From the NCBI RefSeq assembly GCF_020164435.1, contig NZ_JAIUDQ010000016.1:62001-126000 (forward strand): DNA of 64,000 nucleotides, given 5' to 3'. Shown in pieces: positions 35,762 to 44,215 of this stretch. A program made the translations under genes and the position numbers. Positions within the stretch are counted from its first letter, which is position 1. Every line of letters starts with the position of its first letter. This DNA comes from Phyllobacterium lublinensis (lineage in GTDB: Bacteria; Pseudomonadota; Alphaproteobacteria; Rhizobiales; Rhizobiaceae). The notes under the pieces were generated by a model, which saw only the letters and a list, made by a program, of their open reading frames with translations, made no database searches and was not told the origin of the DNA.

Positions 35762-35859
35762 TGCCGCTGCTCCTTCCTCAGACCCTTCCAGTCTCGTGTT
35801 CCAAGGACGAAGGAGCAGCGTTCGATCCTACAATGCCGTAACCGGAGACTGCCGGTCCT

Positions 35860-36564
35860 TCAAGGACGCGGCGGAATGTTAAGGCCCCGTTGCACGGCTG
35901 GGCGCGCGAGACCCCGCTCCAGCCATTCTGGAACGCGCTTCAGGCGGTCGAACTCTACCAGTTCACCCGCGCCGTAGAACCCGACCAGATTGCGCACCCA
36001 GCCCAACATTGAAATGTCGGCTATGGTGTATTCGTCGCCCATGATCCATTGCCGGCCCTCGAGCCGCGCCTCGATAACGCCGAGCAGGCGCTTGGATTCG
36101 TTCTGGTAGCGTTCGCGCGGGCGTTTGTCTTCGATTTCGCGGCCGGCAAACTTATGGAAGAAGCCGAGCTGGCCAAACATGGGGCCGATCCCTGCCATCT
36201 GGAAAAATACCCATTGGATGGTTTCGTAGCGTCCCGCCGCGTCGGCAGGAATAAGCTTCCCGGTTTTCTCCGCAAGGTACAACAGGATGGCACCGGACTC
36301 GAACAGGCCGAGCGGCTTGCCTCCCGGACCGTCGGGGTCAATGATAGCGGGAATCTTCCCATTGGGATTGAGTGACAGAAATTCTGGCGTCCAGCTTTCG
36401 TTCTTGCCGATGTCGACAGCATGCGGTTCATATGGAAGTCCAAGCTCTTCCAGAGCGATCGAGACCTTCACGCCGTTGGGCGTCGGAAAGGAATAAAGCT
36501 GCAGGCGATCGGGATGCTTTGCCGGCCATCGGGTGGCGATGGCGAAGGCTGACAAATCTGACAT
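35860..36564 (-). CDS. Glutathione S-transferase family protein, YghU/YfcG-like
   Basis: The 234-residue protein has an N-terminal thioredoxin-like domain (LQLYSFPTPNGVKVSIALEELGLPY, with the TPNG active-site turn typical of the disulphide-bond oxidoreductase branch), NPNGKIPAIIDPDG, LFESGAILLYLAEKTGKL, and a helical C-terminal domain with MGDEYTIADISMLGW. YfcG-type enzymes reduce disulphides with glutathione and lack a catalytic Cys or Tyr at the usual place. A 13-bp palindrome lies 14 bases upstream of the start. Confidence 0.9.
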   Translation of the reverse strand: MSDLSAFAIATRWPAKHPDRLQLYSFPTPNGVKVSIALEELGLPYEPHAVDIGKNESWTPEFLSLNPNGKIPAIIDPDGPGGKPLGLFESGAILLYLAEKTGKLIPADAAGRYETIQWVFFQMAGIGPMFGQLGFFHKFAGREIEDKRPRERYQNESKRLLGVIEARLEGRQWIMGDEYTIADISMLGWVRNLVGFYGAGELVEFDRLKRVPEWLERGLARPAVQRGLNIPPRP

Positions 36565-36577
36565 GGGGGACTCCTAC

Positions 36578-36590
36578 TCACGTAACGTGA
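36578..36590. promoter_or_regulatory. Perfect palindrome upstream of the GST gene
   Basis: TCACGT-A-ACGTGA is a perfect 13-bp palindrome next to the GST ribosome binding site and in the divergent region with the SDR gene. A TetR- or LysR-type operator is possible; no regulator gene is adjacent. Confidence 0.35.
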
Positions 36591-36764
36591 TTCTGGGGTG
36601 CACGTTAGCACGCTGGCATGGGGGCTTCCACATTCGAGCGATTGTACGATTTATCCGAAAGGCAGGTCCGGCTTCTTCGGTCTAATCCGTACAGTGCGGT
36701 GACACCATTCTAATGGCAACGATATCGACCGGGTCAAGTTCCGGTCCCCAACAGGAGAAACCAC

Positions 36765-37529
36765 ATGAACCGTTTGTCTGGAAAAGTAGCATTGGTGACG
36801 GGTGCCAGTGCTGGTATTGGCCGCGCCACGGCAAAGCTCTTCGCAAGGGAGGGTGCATCTCTCGTCGTCGGCGCGCGGCGCAAGGAAGAGCTGGATGCGC
36901 TTGTATCTGAGATCGAAGCAGAGGGCGGAAAGGCCGTCGCGCTGGCCGGAGATGTGCGGTCGGAAGACTATGCCATTGCACTCGTTGCGCTTGCCGCCGA
37001 GCGCTATGGCCGGCTCGACATAGCCTTCAACAATGCCGGGGTCATCGGTGAGGCCGGGCCAAGCACCGGTGTTTCAGTATCCGGCTGGAACGATGCCATT
37101 GCCATCAACCTGACCGGTTCGTTCCTTGGGGCAAAGCACCAGATCGCCGAGATGCTCAAGCGCGGCGGCGGTTCCATCATCTTCACGTCGACATTTGTCG
37201 GCTACAGCTTTGGCTTTCCCGGCGTTGCCGCCTATGCGGCGAGCAAGTCCGGCCTTGTCGGTCTGACACAGGCGCTTGCCGCCGAGTATGGTCCGCAGAA
37301 CATCAGGGTGAATGCCATCCTTCCGGGGGCCGTGGATACCGACATGTACCGGGAAATGAACAATACGGCAGAGTCGCAGGCGTTCATCACCAATCTTCAT
37401 GCGTTGAAGCGCGTAGCGACGGCGGAGGAACTGGCACGTTCGGTTCTCTATCTGGCGTCAGACGATGCGGCCTTCGTTACCGGGACAGCTTCGCTGGTTG
37501 ACGGGGGCGTGTCGATCACCCGGACCTGA
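36765..37529 (+). CDS. Short-chain dehydrogenase/reductase
   Basis: A 254-residue classical SDR: nucleotide loop VALVTGASAGIGRATA, NNAGVIGEAGP, the catalytic YAASKSG with Tyr-x3-Lys, and the C-terminal FVTGTASLVDGGVSITRT. An oxidoreductase acting on a small alcohol or ketone; the substrate is not evident. GGAG lies upstream of the ATG. It faces a methyltransferase gene, with a strong hairpin between. Confidence 0.9.
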   Translation: MNRLSGKVALVTGASAGIGRATAKLFAREGASLVVGARRKEELDALVSEIEAEGGKAVALAGDVRSEDYAIALVALAAERYGRLDIAFNNAGVIGEAGPSTGVSVSGWNDAIAINLTGSFLGAKHQIAEMLKRGGGSIIFTSTFVGYSFGFPGVAAYAASKSGLVGLTQALAAEYGPQNIRVNAILPGAVDTDMYREMNNTAESQAFITNLHALKRVATAEELARSVLYLASDDAAFVTGTASLVDGGVSITRT

Positions 37530-37536
37530 CCGGACG

Positions 37537-37568
37537 GAAGCATGGGAGCGGGCCCGCTTCCATGCTTC
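37537..37568. terminator. Bidirectional hairpin between SDR and methyltransferase genes
   Basis: GAAGCATGG (37537-37545) pairs with CCATGCTTC (37560-37568), and GC-rich pairs (AGCGGG/CCCGCT) continue the stem inward to about 15 bp. It fills the gap between two converging genes. Confidence 0.65.
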
Positions 37569-37570
37569 AA

Positions 37571-38359
37571 TCAAGGCTTGCGGGCCGTGACGATCAGGGC
37601 CGGCATTGCAAACGCAATGGTGCCGTCCGCCTTGGTAAACCCCTGAAGCGACCGTTCGGATTCCTGCAACAGTTGCTTAAACTGCTGCTGGTCAAGCAGG
37701 CCTCCAAGCGTCCATGCGCAGGCTCTTTCGGTGGAAACCAGCGATGCGATTGACGCAAATCGGATCACGCCCGCATGGGCCTGAACCCTGGCGCCTGCAA
37801 TGCCGGCTTCGCCGCAGATGGATAACAGCAGCTGGGGATCGCCAAGCACGAATGGTGCGCTGAAGGCTTCCGCCACTGAATCCCCGAAAAGCCGCTTGAG
37901 CAATGTGGCGAACGCCGCATATCCCGGCGAATGCCCGAGCGAGTCGCAGACGGCGACGGCCAGGCGCCCGCCGGATCGAAGGACACGGAACATTTCGCGC
38001 ATTGCAGCGGGCCTGTCGCTGAAGAACATCATGCCGAACTGGCTGACAACCGCATCGAAGCTGTCATTGGCAAAAGGGAGCGCCTCCGCCATGCCATGGC
38101 ACCAGTCGACCCTGTCACTCTTGCGCCGGGCCACGGCAAGCATCTCGGGTGTCGCGTCAAGGGCGGCAATAGAACCACCCGGTCCGACCCTTTCGGCTGC
38201 GGCGAGCGCCAGGACGCCGGTACCGCAGGCTACGTCCAGCACGGCATCGCCCGGCTTGACGCCTGCAGCGTCGAGCACGACCGGTGCCCATTGCCGGAAC
38301 AGTGCGGGTACGAAGAGTTCGTCATAAATGTCCGCGGGGGTGCGTTTGTCGTCGGACAT
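37571..38359 (-). CDS. Class I SAM-dependent methyltransferase (UbiE-like)
   Basis: The 262-residue protein starts MSDDKRTPADIYDELFVPALFRQWAP and has the SAM motif VLDVACGTGVLALAAAERVG, GGSIAALDATPEMLAVARRK, and FDAVVSQFGMMFF. It resembles Methyltransf_11/UbiE enzymes; the methyl acceptor is unknown. The ATG at 38359 follows AAGGAGG; the frame is open to 38407 without support. A second methyltransferase gene lies 26 bases upstream on the same strand, so they form an operon. Confidence 0.87.
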   Translation of the reverse strand: MSDDKRTPADIYDELFVPALFRQWAPVVLDAAGVKPGDAVLDVACGTGVLALAAAERVGPGGSIAALDATPEMLAVARRKSDRVDWCHGMAEALPFANDSFDAVVSQFGMMFFSDRPAAMREMFRVLRSGGRLAVAVCDSLGHSPGYAAFATLLKRLFGDSVAEAFSAPFVLGDPQLLLSICGEAGIAGARVQAHAGVIRFASIASLVSTERACAWTLGGLLDQQQFKQLLQESERSLQGFTKADGTIAFAMPALIVTARKP

Positions 38360-38385
38360 GGCAGGGCCTCCTTGGTTGCCTGGCC

Positions 38386-39201
38386 TCAATGAGGAAGGCG
38401 CCCGCACAGCCGGAAAAACATATGCGAGGTCACCATTGTATCGGGCCGGGACAGGTAAAGATCGAGGGCGGCAAGGTCCTGTTCCAGGTCGCGGCGCCCG
38501 ATGAAATCGCCGTCGACCAGCCGGTCACGAACGTTGTTTATGAAGTCGAGCAGGATCGTTCGCCTGTCGTGGCCAGGCGGATAGACATGGACAACGGCGT
38601 CGGTGCGGATGTCGATGACGCCGGCCTCACGGAAGAGCCGATGCGTGCGCCTTCCGATGAAAAGATCGATGCCCTGCGCAGCCGAGTAGGCAGTATAGGC
38701 CTCGAGTAGGCGGGACCATGCCGGTAATGGTGGGTCACAGATATGGGCGAGGAAATCCGCTTCGAAACTTGCGATCCAGCCTCCCGGCCGCACCAGCGAT
38801 ACCATTTCCCGCACGATAAGCTCGGGCTTTGGTACGTTGACGAGGACGAGGCGCATATGTGCGCCGTCAAAAGATGCGCGTGGCAACCGGGTCTCGTAGG
38901 CATCGCCCTCGCGCACCTCAACTTGCTGCAATCCATGATCGGCGGCAAAACGGCGTGCCTGCTCGACGAAATGTGGGCTTCGCTCAATCCCTAGCACCGA
39001 TCCGGTCGGACCGACACGCTTGCCGAGGAGGTGCAGTACACCGCCCGGGCCACAGCCGAGATCAATGACATGTTCGCCCTGGCTGATCCCGATCTTGTCG
39101 AGTTGCGCGTCTGAATCCGGGGCGAGGTTTGCGATCTGCCGTTTGAGCCGCAATTCCTCGGCCTCGGCACGTCCAAGCAGATAGACATCGGGCTGTGTCA
39201 T
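38386..39201 (-). CDS. Class I SAM-dependent methyltransferase
   Basis: The 271-residue protein starts MTQPDVYLLGRAEAEELRLKRQ and has VIDLGCGPGGVLHLLGKRVG, SVLGIERSPHFVEQARRFA, and LVLVNVPKPELIVREMVSLVRPGGW. The start fits small-molecule methyltransferases of the Methyltransf_25/31 group. GAGGGAACCAGCC precedes the ATG at 39201, preferred over 39237. First of a two-gene methyltransferase operon; it differs clearly in sequence from its partner. Confidence 0.87.
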   Translation of the reverse strand: MTQPDVYLLGRAEAEELRLKRQIANLAPDSDAQLDKIGISQGEHVIDLGCGPGGVLHLLGKRVGPTGSVLGIERSPHFVEQARRFAADHGLQQVEVREGDAYETRLPRASFDGAHMRLVLVNVPKPELIVREMVSLVRPGGWIASFEADFLAHICDPPLPAWSRLLEAYTAYSAAQGIDLFIGRRTHRLFREAGVIDIRTDAVVHVYPPGHDRRTILLDFINNVRDRLVDGDFIGRRDLEQDLAALDLYLSRPDTMVTSHMFFRLCGRLPH

Positions 39202-39283
39202 GGCTGGTTCCCTCAGCGTCAACACAATGCATGACAATGCGCCTGCCCATCTGCCTGGTCAACATATCCTGGAGTACTAGTTG

Positions 39284-39697
39284 CTACCGGCTGAAAGGAA
39301 TCAATGCGCGGATGCGCGGGTCGCGCAGGTACAGCCCGCCCCAGATCATCAGGCCAAGGTAGACACCGAACAGAGTGTGGCTGAACAGCGGGTTTCCGAT
39401 ACGTACATGCGTGGCGATCGCGCCACCGAGATAGCCGGTCAAAAGAATAGCACCGAGCACTGCTGTGGGTGGATAGGCATAAAGCAGAGTGCAAACCAGG
39501 GTGAGAATGCCGAGAAAGCGAGCGAAGTTAACAGTGCCGGGATAGCCGAGCTGGGCTGTCGTTTCCGTGACAATATCCAGTGGCACCAATTTTATACCGC
39601 CGTCGAAGATCAGGAACAGGATGACAAGGCCGCTGAGAATGCGGCCCGTCCAAACCGCCTTGCCGGAAGATGCCGTAATGCTCTGGGTAAGTTCCAT
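39284..39697 (-). CDS. DoxX family membrane protein
   Basis: A 137-residue protein with four membrane segments (GRILSGLVILFLIFDG, FARFLGILTLVCTLLYA, LGAILLTGYLGGAI, FSHTLFGVYLGLMIWGGLYL) and the DoxX pattern GYPGTVNFARFLGILTLVC. The family is named for a thiosulphate:quinone oxidoreductase subunit, but most members have no known role. It is 82 bases upstream of the methyltransferase pair on the same strand. Confidence 0.85.
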   Translation of the reverse strand: MELTQSITASSGKAVWTGRILSGLVILFLIFDGGIKLVPLDIVTETTAQLGYPGTVNFARFLGILTLVCTLLYAYPPTAVLGAILLTGYLGGAIATHVRIGNPLFSHTLFGVYLGLMIWGGLYLRDPRIRALIPFSR

Positions 39698-40056
39698 AAC
39701 GATGTCCTTTCAATGCTGCGACAGGGTTTCCGAAGAGACTGCCAAAAGGACGATTCGACAATGTCGGTGCCGACAGCGTCGCGAGATTTTTTTCGTGACG
39801 GAGGACCAACCTGACAAAAGGAGGATGGCAGGCCCAGCACACCGGGCCGCAGTGTTACTGTAACGTACTTCCCGCCATGCTCACGGCGAACCATGATCGG
39901 CACGATTATTTCGCTGATTTCAGCGCATCCTCCAGGCTGTTGAAAGCCGCCCAAGTGATCGCGCGTGCCAGAAGTCAGACCCATCACGGTGCAAGCTGTC
40001 TCACTCTACGGAAATCACAAAAGGAACGACCTTTTCCAACAATGGGGGAACGCATC
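39698..40056. other. 359-base gap without a recognised gene
   Basis: Divergent space between the DoxX and DUF1254 genes. The only structure seen is GTTAC-T-GTAAC (39854-39864), a perfect palindrome that could be an operator. The open frames crossing it show no family resemblance. Confidence 0.5.
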
Positions 40057-41490
40057 ATGAAAGCGAGACTGGTCGCATGGATAACCTGCATGCTCTTATT
40101 CATCTCGTTGCCATTACAGGCAAGCGTGGCGGCCGAGGCCATTACTGAAGATGAAGCGCATTCCATAGGTATCGACGCCTATGTCTATTTTTATCCATTG
40201 GTGACCATGGATGTCACCCGCAAACAGGCCACCAATATCGAGGCCGGCAAGGTAATCGGGCGTGGACCCGCCAATGCGTTCACCAACGTGCCGGAATTCC
40301 CGACAGCCGATATGCGCGACGTGGTTCGCGTCAATTTCGATACGCTTTATTCGGTCGCATGGCTGGACATGACCAAGGAGCCGATGATCGTTTCGGTTCC
40401 GGATACCAATGGCCGCTTCTACCTGTTGCCGATGCTTGACATGTGGTCGGACGTGTTCGCCTCGCCCGGTTGGCGGACAACGGGCACTGCGAAAGCCGAT
40501 TTTGCCCTCGTTCCACCAAACTGGGGGGATGGCAAACTGCCGGAGGGAACTCAGCGTATCGATGCGCCAACACCCTATGTGTGGATCATCGGCCGTACCA
40601 AGACCGATGGCCCGCCTGATTACGATGCAGTCCACCAGATACAGGCTGGCTACAAGGTAACGCCGCTGTCGCAGTGGGGTAAAACGCCAGAGCCGGTCAA
40701 GGTAACGATCGATCCGGCTGTCGACATGAAGACGCCGCCGAAGATAACCGTGGATTCCATGACGGCGGGAGATTTTTTTGCCCGGGCCGCTGAAATATTG
40801 AAGGCCAATCCGCCCCACCTTACCGATCAACCCATTATTGCCCAGATGCAGCGGATCGGGATCACCCCCGGCCAAAGCTTCGACATAAGCAAGGTCGACC
40901 CTGTCGTGGCCAAGGCGCTTGAAACAACCCCTGCCGAGGCGCGCAAGCTCATGGAATGGAAGGTCGCAACCCTGGCCCGTGTCGCGAACAATTGGTCGAT
41001 GAATACCGACACAATGGGTGTCTACGGAAACTACTATCTGAAACGCGCCATTGTCTCCCAGGTGGGACTTGGCGCGAACCTGCCCGACGATGCCATCTAT
41101 CCGCTCAATCTGGGGGACGATAAGGGCAACCCGCTGGATGGTACGAACAACTACCACATCCATTTCGACAAGGAATCGCTCCCGCCCGTCAAGGCATTCT
41201 GGTCGATCACGCTCTATGATCCGGAGGGATTCCAGGTTGGCAACAGCCTTAACCGCTTCGCTGTCAGCAGCTGGATGCCATTCGAGTACAATGCCGATGG
41301 TTCACTGGACATCTACTTCCAGAACAAGAGCCCCGGCAAGGACAAGGAAGCGAACTGGCTGCCTGCACCGGCGGGGCCATTCAACCTGACAATGCGGCTC
41401 TATGGGCCAGAAACGCAGGCGTTGACCGGGAAGTGGAACCCACCGCCTGTGACCATGGTGCCGGCGCTGCAACAGCTCATTGCCCAATAG
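40057..41490 (+). CDS. Exported DUF1254/DUF1214 protein
   Basis: The 477-residue protein has a signal peptide (MKARLVAWITCMLLFISLPLQASVAA), an N-terminal DUF1254 domain (IDAYVYFYPLVTMDVTRKQ, NAFTNVPEFPTADMRDVVRVNFDTLYS, RFYLLPMLDMW) and a C-terminal DUF1214 domain (NYHIHFDKESLPPVKAFWSITLYDPEGF, NRFAVSSW). The pairing is standard for this periplasmic family, whose function is unknown. The ATG at 40057 has GGGGAA 7 bases upstream; ATG 40042 is an alternative. Confidence 0.88.
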   Translation: MKARLVAWITCMLLFISLPLQASVAAEAITEDEAHSIGIDAYVYFYPLVTMDVTRKQATNIEAGKVIGRGPANAFTNVPEFPTADMRDVVRVNFDTLYSVAWLDMTKEPMIVSVPDTNGRFYLLPMLDMWSDVFASPGWRTTGTAKADFALVPPNWGDGKLPEGTQRIDAPTPYVWIIGRTKTDGPPDYDAVHQIQAGYKVTPLSQWGKTPEPVKVTIDPAVDMKTPPKITVDSMTAGDFFARAAEILKANPPHLTDQPIIAQMQRIGITPGQSFDISKVDPVVAKALETTPAEARKLMEWKVATLARVANNWSMNTDTMGVYGNYYLKRAIVSQVGLGANLPDDAIYPLNLGDDKGNPLDGTNNYHIHFDKESLPPVKAFWSITLYDPEGFQVGNSLNRFAVSSWMPFEYNADGSLDIYFQNKSPGKDKEANWLPAPAGPFNLTMRLYGPETQALTGKWNPPPVTMVPALQQLIAQ

Positions 41491-41496
41491 CATCCC

Positions 41497-41534
41497 CGTC
41501 GATGCCTGAGCCTGTCGGGGCCTGGGCATCGACG
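41497..41534. terminator. Hairpin between DUF1254 gene and recF
   Basis: CGTCGATGCC (41497-41506) and GGCATCGACG (41525-41534) form a perfect 10-bp stem between converging genes. No T tract. Confidence 0.5.
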
Positions 41535-41549
41535 CATGCGGAAAGGGCT

Positions 41550-42698
41550 TTACCCCTCCCGTATCTCGCCATGCGACACGTCCAGGAACTGGGCGCGTCC
41601 CTCGAGACTGCGGAAGAGCGCCTTGTCTGTGCCGGTCATGAAAGCCTGGCCGCCGAGTGCTTCGATGATATCGAAGAGCGCGGCGCGGCGGCCCTCGTCA
41701 AGATGTGCCGCAATCTCGTCCAGGAGCAGGATGGGTGCCATGCCGGACAATTCGCCGGTCAGCCGCGCATGGGCAAGGATGAGGCCAATCAGCAGCGCCT
41801 TCTGTTCGCCAGTCGAGCAAAGTTCCGCCGGCATTGCCTTTGGCCTGTGGCGGACGAGCAGGTCGGACCGGTGCGGACCATCCAGCGTCCGTCCGGCAGC
41901 CCTGTCGCGGCTGCGCCCATCATGCAGGGCACGGCGGAAGGTTTCCTCCACGTCCGTTGCAGCTTCGATCCCGATGCGCTGTTCCAGTTCGCCGTCCAGC
42001 AGGCAGTCGGCCTTGGGGAAGGGGCTGTCATCCGGCAACCGTTCGATCATGCCATTGATCAGCCGCAACAGTTCAGCACGGGCCGCGGCGATCGCAATGC
42101 CGAGTTCCGCCATCGGAGTTTCAATGGCGTCAAGCCAGGCGTCGTTGCCGCGATCTTCCGTGAGCAGACGATTGCGGCTTCGCATGGCTTTCTCGTAGTC
42201 GAGAACCCGTTTGCCATGGGCTGGATCAATGGCGAGCACCATGCGGTCGAGGAAGCGGCGCCGATCCGCAGCCGGACCGGTAAACAGCCCGTCCATGGCC
42301 GGAACGAGCCAGAGGATGCGGGAATAGTCGAGCAGTTCATCGGCGCTCGCCGCAGTCATGCCATTGATACGGACGCGGCGCGCCGTATCACCCGGTGCAT
42401 TGCCCGCAAGGCCCGTCCCGACTTCAACTGAGCCTTCGGCGGTTTCGACCGCCGCATGGATGGCGAAGCCGTCCGGCGCATCATTGCGGGTCACGTCGGT
42501 ATAGGTCGCCCGCCGAAGCCCGCGGCCGGGCGACAGAAACGATACGGCTTCAAGGAGATTTGTCTTGCCGGAACCGTTTTCGCCGGTCAGCACGACATGC
42601 GAGGGTGCGAGCCTAAGCGACAGGCTTTCATAATTGCGAAAATTGGCAAGCTTTAACCGGCTGATCGCAACCCGGGCTGGTGAGTTATCATTTTCCAT
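41550..42698 (-). CDS. recF: DNA replication and repair protein RecF
   Basis: RecF loads RecA at gapped DNA with RecO and RecR. The 382-residue SMC-like ATPase has LANFRNYESLSL, Walker A GENGSGKT (39-46), the signature block STGEQKALLIGLILAHARL and Walker B LLLDEIAAHLD. It is downstream of dnaN on the same strand, separated by a 200-base stretch containing an inverted-repeat element. In many alphaproteobacteria recF is near dnaN and dnaA, as here. Confidence 0.96.
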   Translation of the reverse strand: MENDNSPARVAISRLKLANFRNYESLSLRLAPSHVVLTGENGSGKTNLLEAVSFLSPGRGLRRATYTDVTRNDAPDGFAIHAAVETAEGSVEVGTGLAGNAPGDTARRVRINGMTAASADELLDYSRILWLVPAMDGLFTGPAADRRRFLDRMVLAIDPAHGKRVLDYEKAMRSRNRLLTEDRGNDAWLDAIETPMAELGIAIAAARAELLRLINGMIERLPDDSPFPKADCLLDGELEQRIGIEAATDVEETFRRALHDGRSRDRAAGRTLDGPHRSDLLVRHRPKAMPAELCSTGEQKALLIGLILAHARLTGELSGMAPILLLDEIAAHLDEGRRAALFDIIEALGGQAFMTGTDKALFRSLEGRAQFLDVSHGEIREG

Positions 42699-42708
42699 GG
42701 GGGATATC

Positions 42709-42869
42709 CCACCCCCCTCTGTCCTGCCGCCGATCTCCCCCGCGAGGGGGGAGATCGAACTGGCATGTGTGCCTGTACTTTGCTGATGACGCTGGCAATG
42801 ACCCGCAACGCTTTTGTGGGCTGATCTCCCCCCTTGCGGGGGAGATGGGCGGCAGCCCAGAGGGGGGTA
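42709..42869. repeat. Large inverted-repeat element between dnaN and recF
   Basis: Left arm (about 42709-42767) and right arm (about 42822-42869) are inverted copies of roughly 50 bases sharing ACCCCCCTCTG, CTGCCGCC and ATCTCCCCCGC. Each arm is itself a hairpin (CTCCCCC/GGGGGAG). This is a typical rhizobial intergenic repeat by appearance. It lies in the path of any dnaN-recF transcript. Confidence 0.75.
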
Positions 42870-42901
42870 ATAAAGGCATCACATCGGATTTTGGGATGAC
42901 A

Positions 42902-44020
42902 CTAAACCCGCATCGGCATGAGCACGTAGAGCGCATTTTCATCGCCCGTATCGCGCACCAGCGTCGGGGAACCAGCATCGGCAAGCATGAAGACCGCTTC
43001 TGACCCGGTCAGCTGTCCGGTGATATCGAGCAAATACTTGGCATTGAAACCGATCTCGATGGGATCCGAATCGTAGTCGGCCGCAAGTTCGTCGGTGGCG
43101 CTGCCTGAATCCGGATTGTTGACAGTCAGCGTCAGTTGTCCGTCGGCGATGGTCAGCTTGACCGCACGGCCGCGCTCGCTGGATATCGTCGAAACACGAT
43201 CGACGGCCGCAGCAAAGCTCTGCCGGTCGATTGCCAGCTTCTTGTCATTGCCGGAAGGAATGACGCGCTGATAATCAGGGAATGTGCCATCGATGAGCTT
43301 GGAGGTCAGTACCACCGAGCCAATGGTGAAGCGGATCTTCGTTTCGGACAATTCGACCGTGACGGTGATATCCGGATCGTCGACGAGCTTCTGAAGTTCC
43401 GCGACAGTCTTGCGCGGAATAATGATGCCAGGCATGCCTTCGGCACCGGAGGGAGCTTCCAGCTCGGCACGGGCGAGGCGATGGCCGTCAGTGGCGACGG
43501 CGCGCAGCTTGAGGGCGCCGTCGCTCTCGATGGCATGGAAATAGATGCCGTTGAGATAATAACGGGTTTCTTCGGTGGAAATGGCAAACTGCGTGCGCTC
43601 GATCAGGCTTTTCAGCGCGCTCGAAGCCATGCGGAATGTGTGCGAGAAGGAGCCGGCGGTCAGTTCAGGGAAGTCCGACTGCGGAAGGCACTGCAGGCGA
43701 AAACTCGACCGGCCCGACGTTACTGCCATGGAATTGCCATCGGTATTGGTGGCCAGCATGACTTCGGCGCCATCGGGCAGCTTGCGGACGATGTCGTAGA
43801 GCAGATGAGCCGGAACGGTTGTCGCGCCGGACTGTTCGATCTGCGCGGCGGTCGCTTCCGTCACTTCGAGATCCAGGTCGGTCGCTTTGAGCGCGAGACT
43901 GCCGCCATCCGCATTCAGGAGAACATTCGACAGGATCGGAATGGTATTGCGCCGTTCGACCACGCGATGGACATGATTGAGTGACTTCAGAAGGTTGGAA
44001 CGTTCAAGAGTTACACGCAT
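42902..44020 (-). CDS. dnaN: DNA polymerase III beta subunit (sliding clamp)
   Basis: The 372-residue clamp has the normal three-domain length and order: MRVTLERSNLLKSLNHVHRVVERRNTIPILSNVLL at the start, FAISTEETRYYLNGIYFH in the middle and the C-terminal VLMPMRV, close to the usual MPMRL. It tethers DNA polymerase to DNA. It follows dnaA on the same strand but is separated from it by a terminator. Confidence 0.98.
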   Translation of the reverse strand: MRVTLERSNLLKSLNHVHRVVERRNTIPILSNVLLNADGGSLALKATDLDLEVTEATAAQIEQSGATTVPAHLLYDIVRKLPDGAEVMLATNTDGNSMAVTSGRSSFRLQCLPQSDFPELTAGSFSHTFRMASSALKSLIERTQFAISTEETRYYLNGIYFHAIESDGALKLRAVATDGHRLARAELEAPSGAEGMPGIIIPRKTVAELQKLVDDPDITVTVELSETKIRFTIGSVVLTSKLIDGTFPDYQRVIPSGNDKKLAIDRQSFAAAVDRVSTISSERGRAVKLTIADGQLTLTVNNPDSGSATDELAADYDSDPIEIGFNAKYLLDITGQLTGSEAVFMLADAGSPTLVRDTGDENALYVLMPMRV

Positions 44021-44133
44021 GATATACCGGTCTCGCTGACTTCTATCCCAACACGTTCACCGCGGGGTTGCGGCTACCGGCTGGCGAGGAATGTAGTTTC
44101 CCCAGGGTCAAGCAAATTGGCAGAAAACAGACG

Positions 44134-44180
44134 CAAAAAGCAAGCCTGTGGCGGGTAGCAGCGTACCATACCACAGGCTT
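44134..44180 (-). terminator. Terminator after dnaA
   Basis: On the minus strand AAGCCTGTGG (44180-44171) pairs with CCACAGGCTT (44151-44142), 10 bp perfect, followed within 2 bases by TTTTT (44139-44135). It makes dnaA and dnaN separate transcripts. Confidence 0.8.
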
Positions 44181-44215
44181 TCTGTTGATAAACCTCGGAG
44201 CGTCAGGGATCGAAC

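Noticed and set aside
39610..39987. Minus-strand open frame between DoxX and DUF1254 genes
   Set aside because: Overlaps the DoxX gene in another frame and shows no family pattern.
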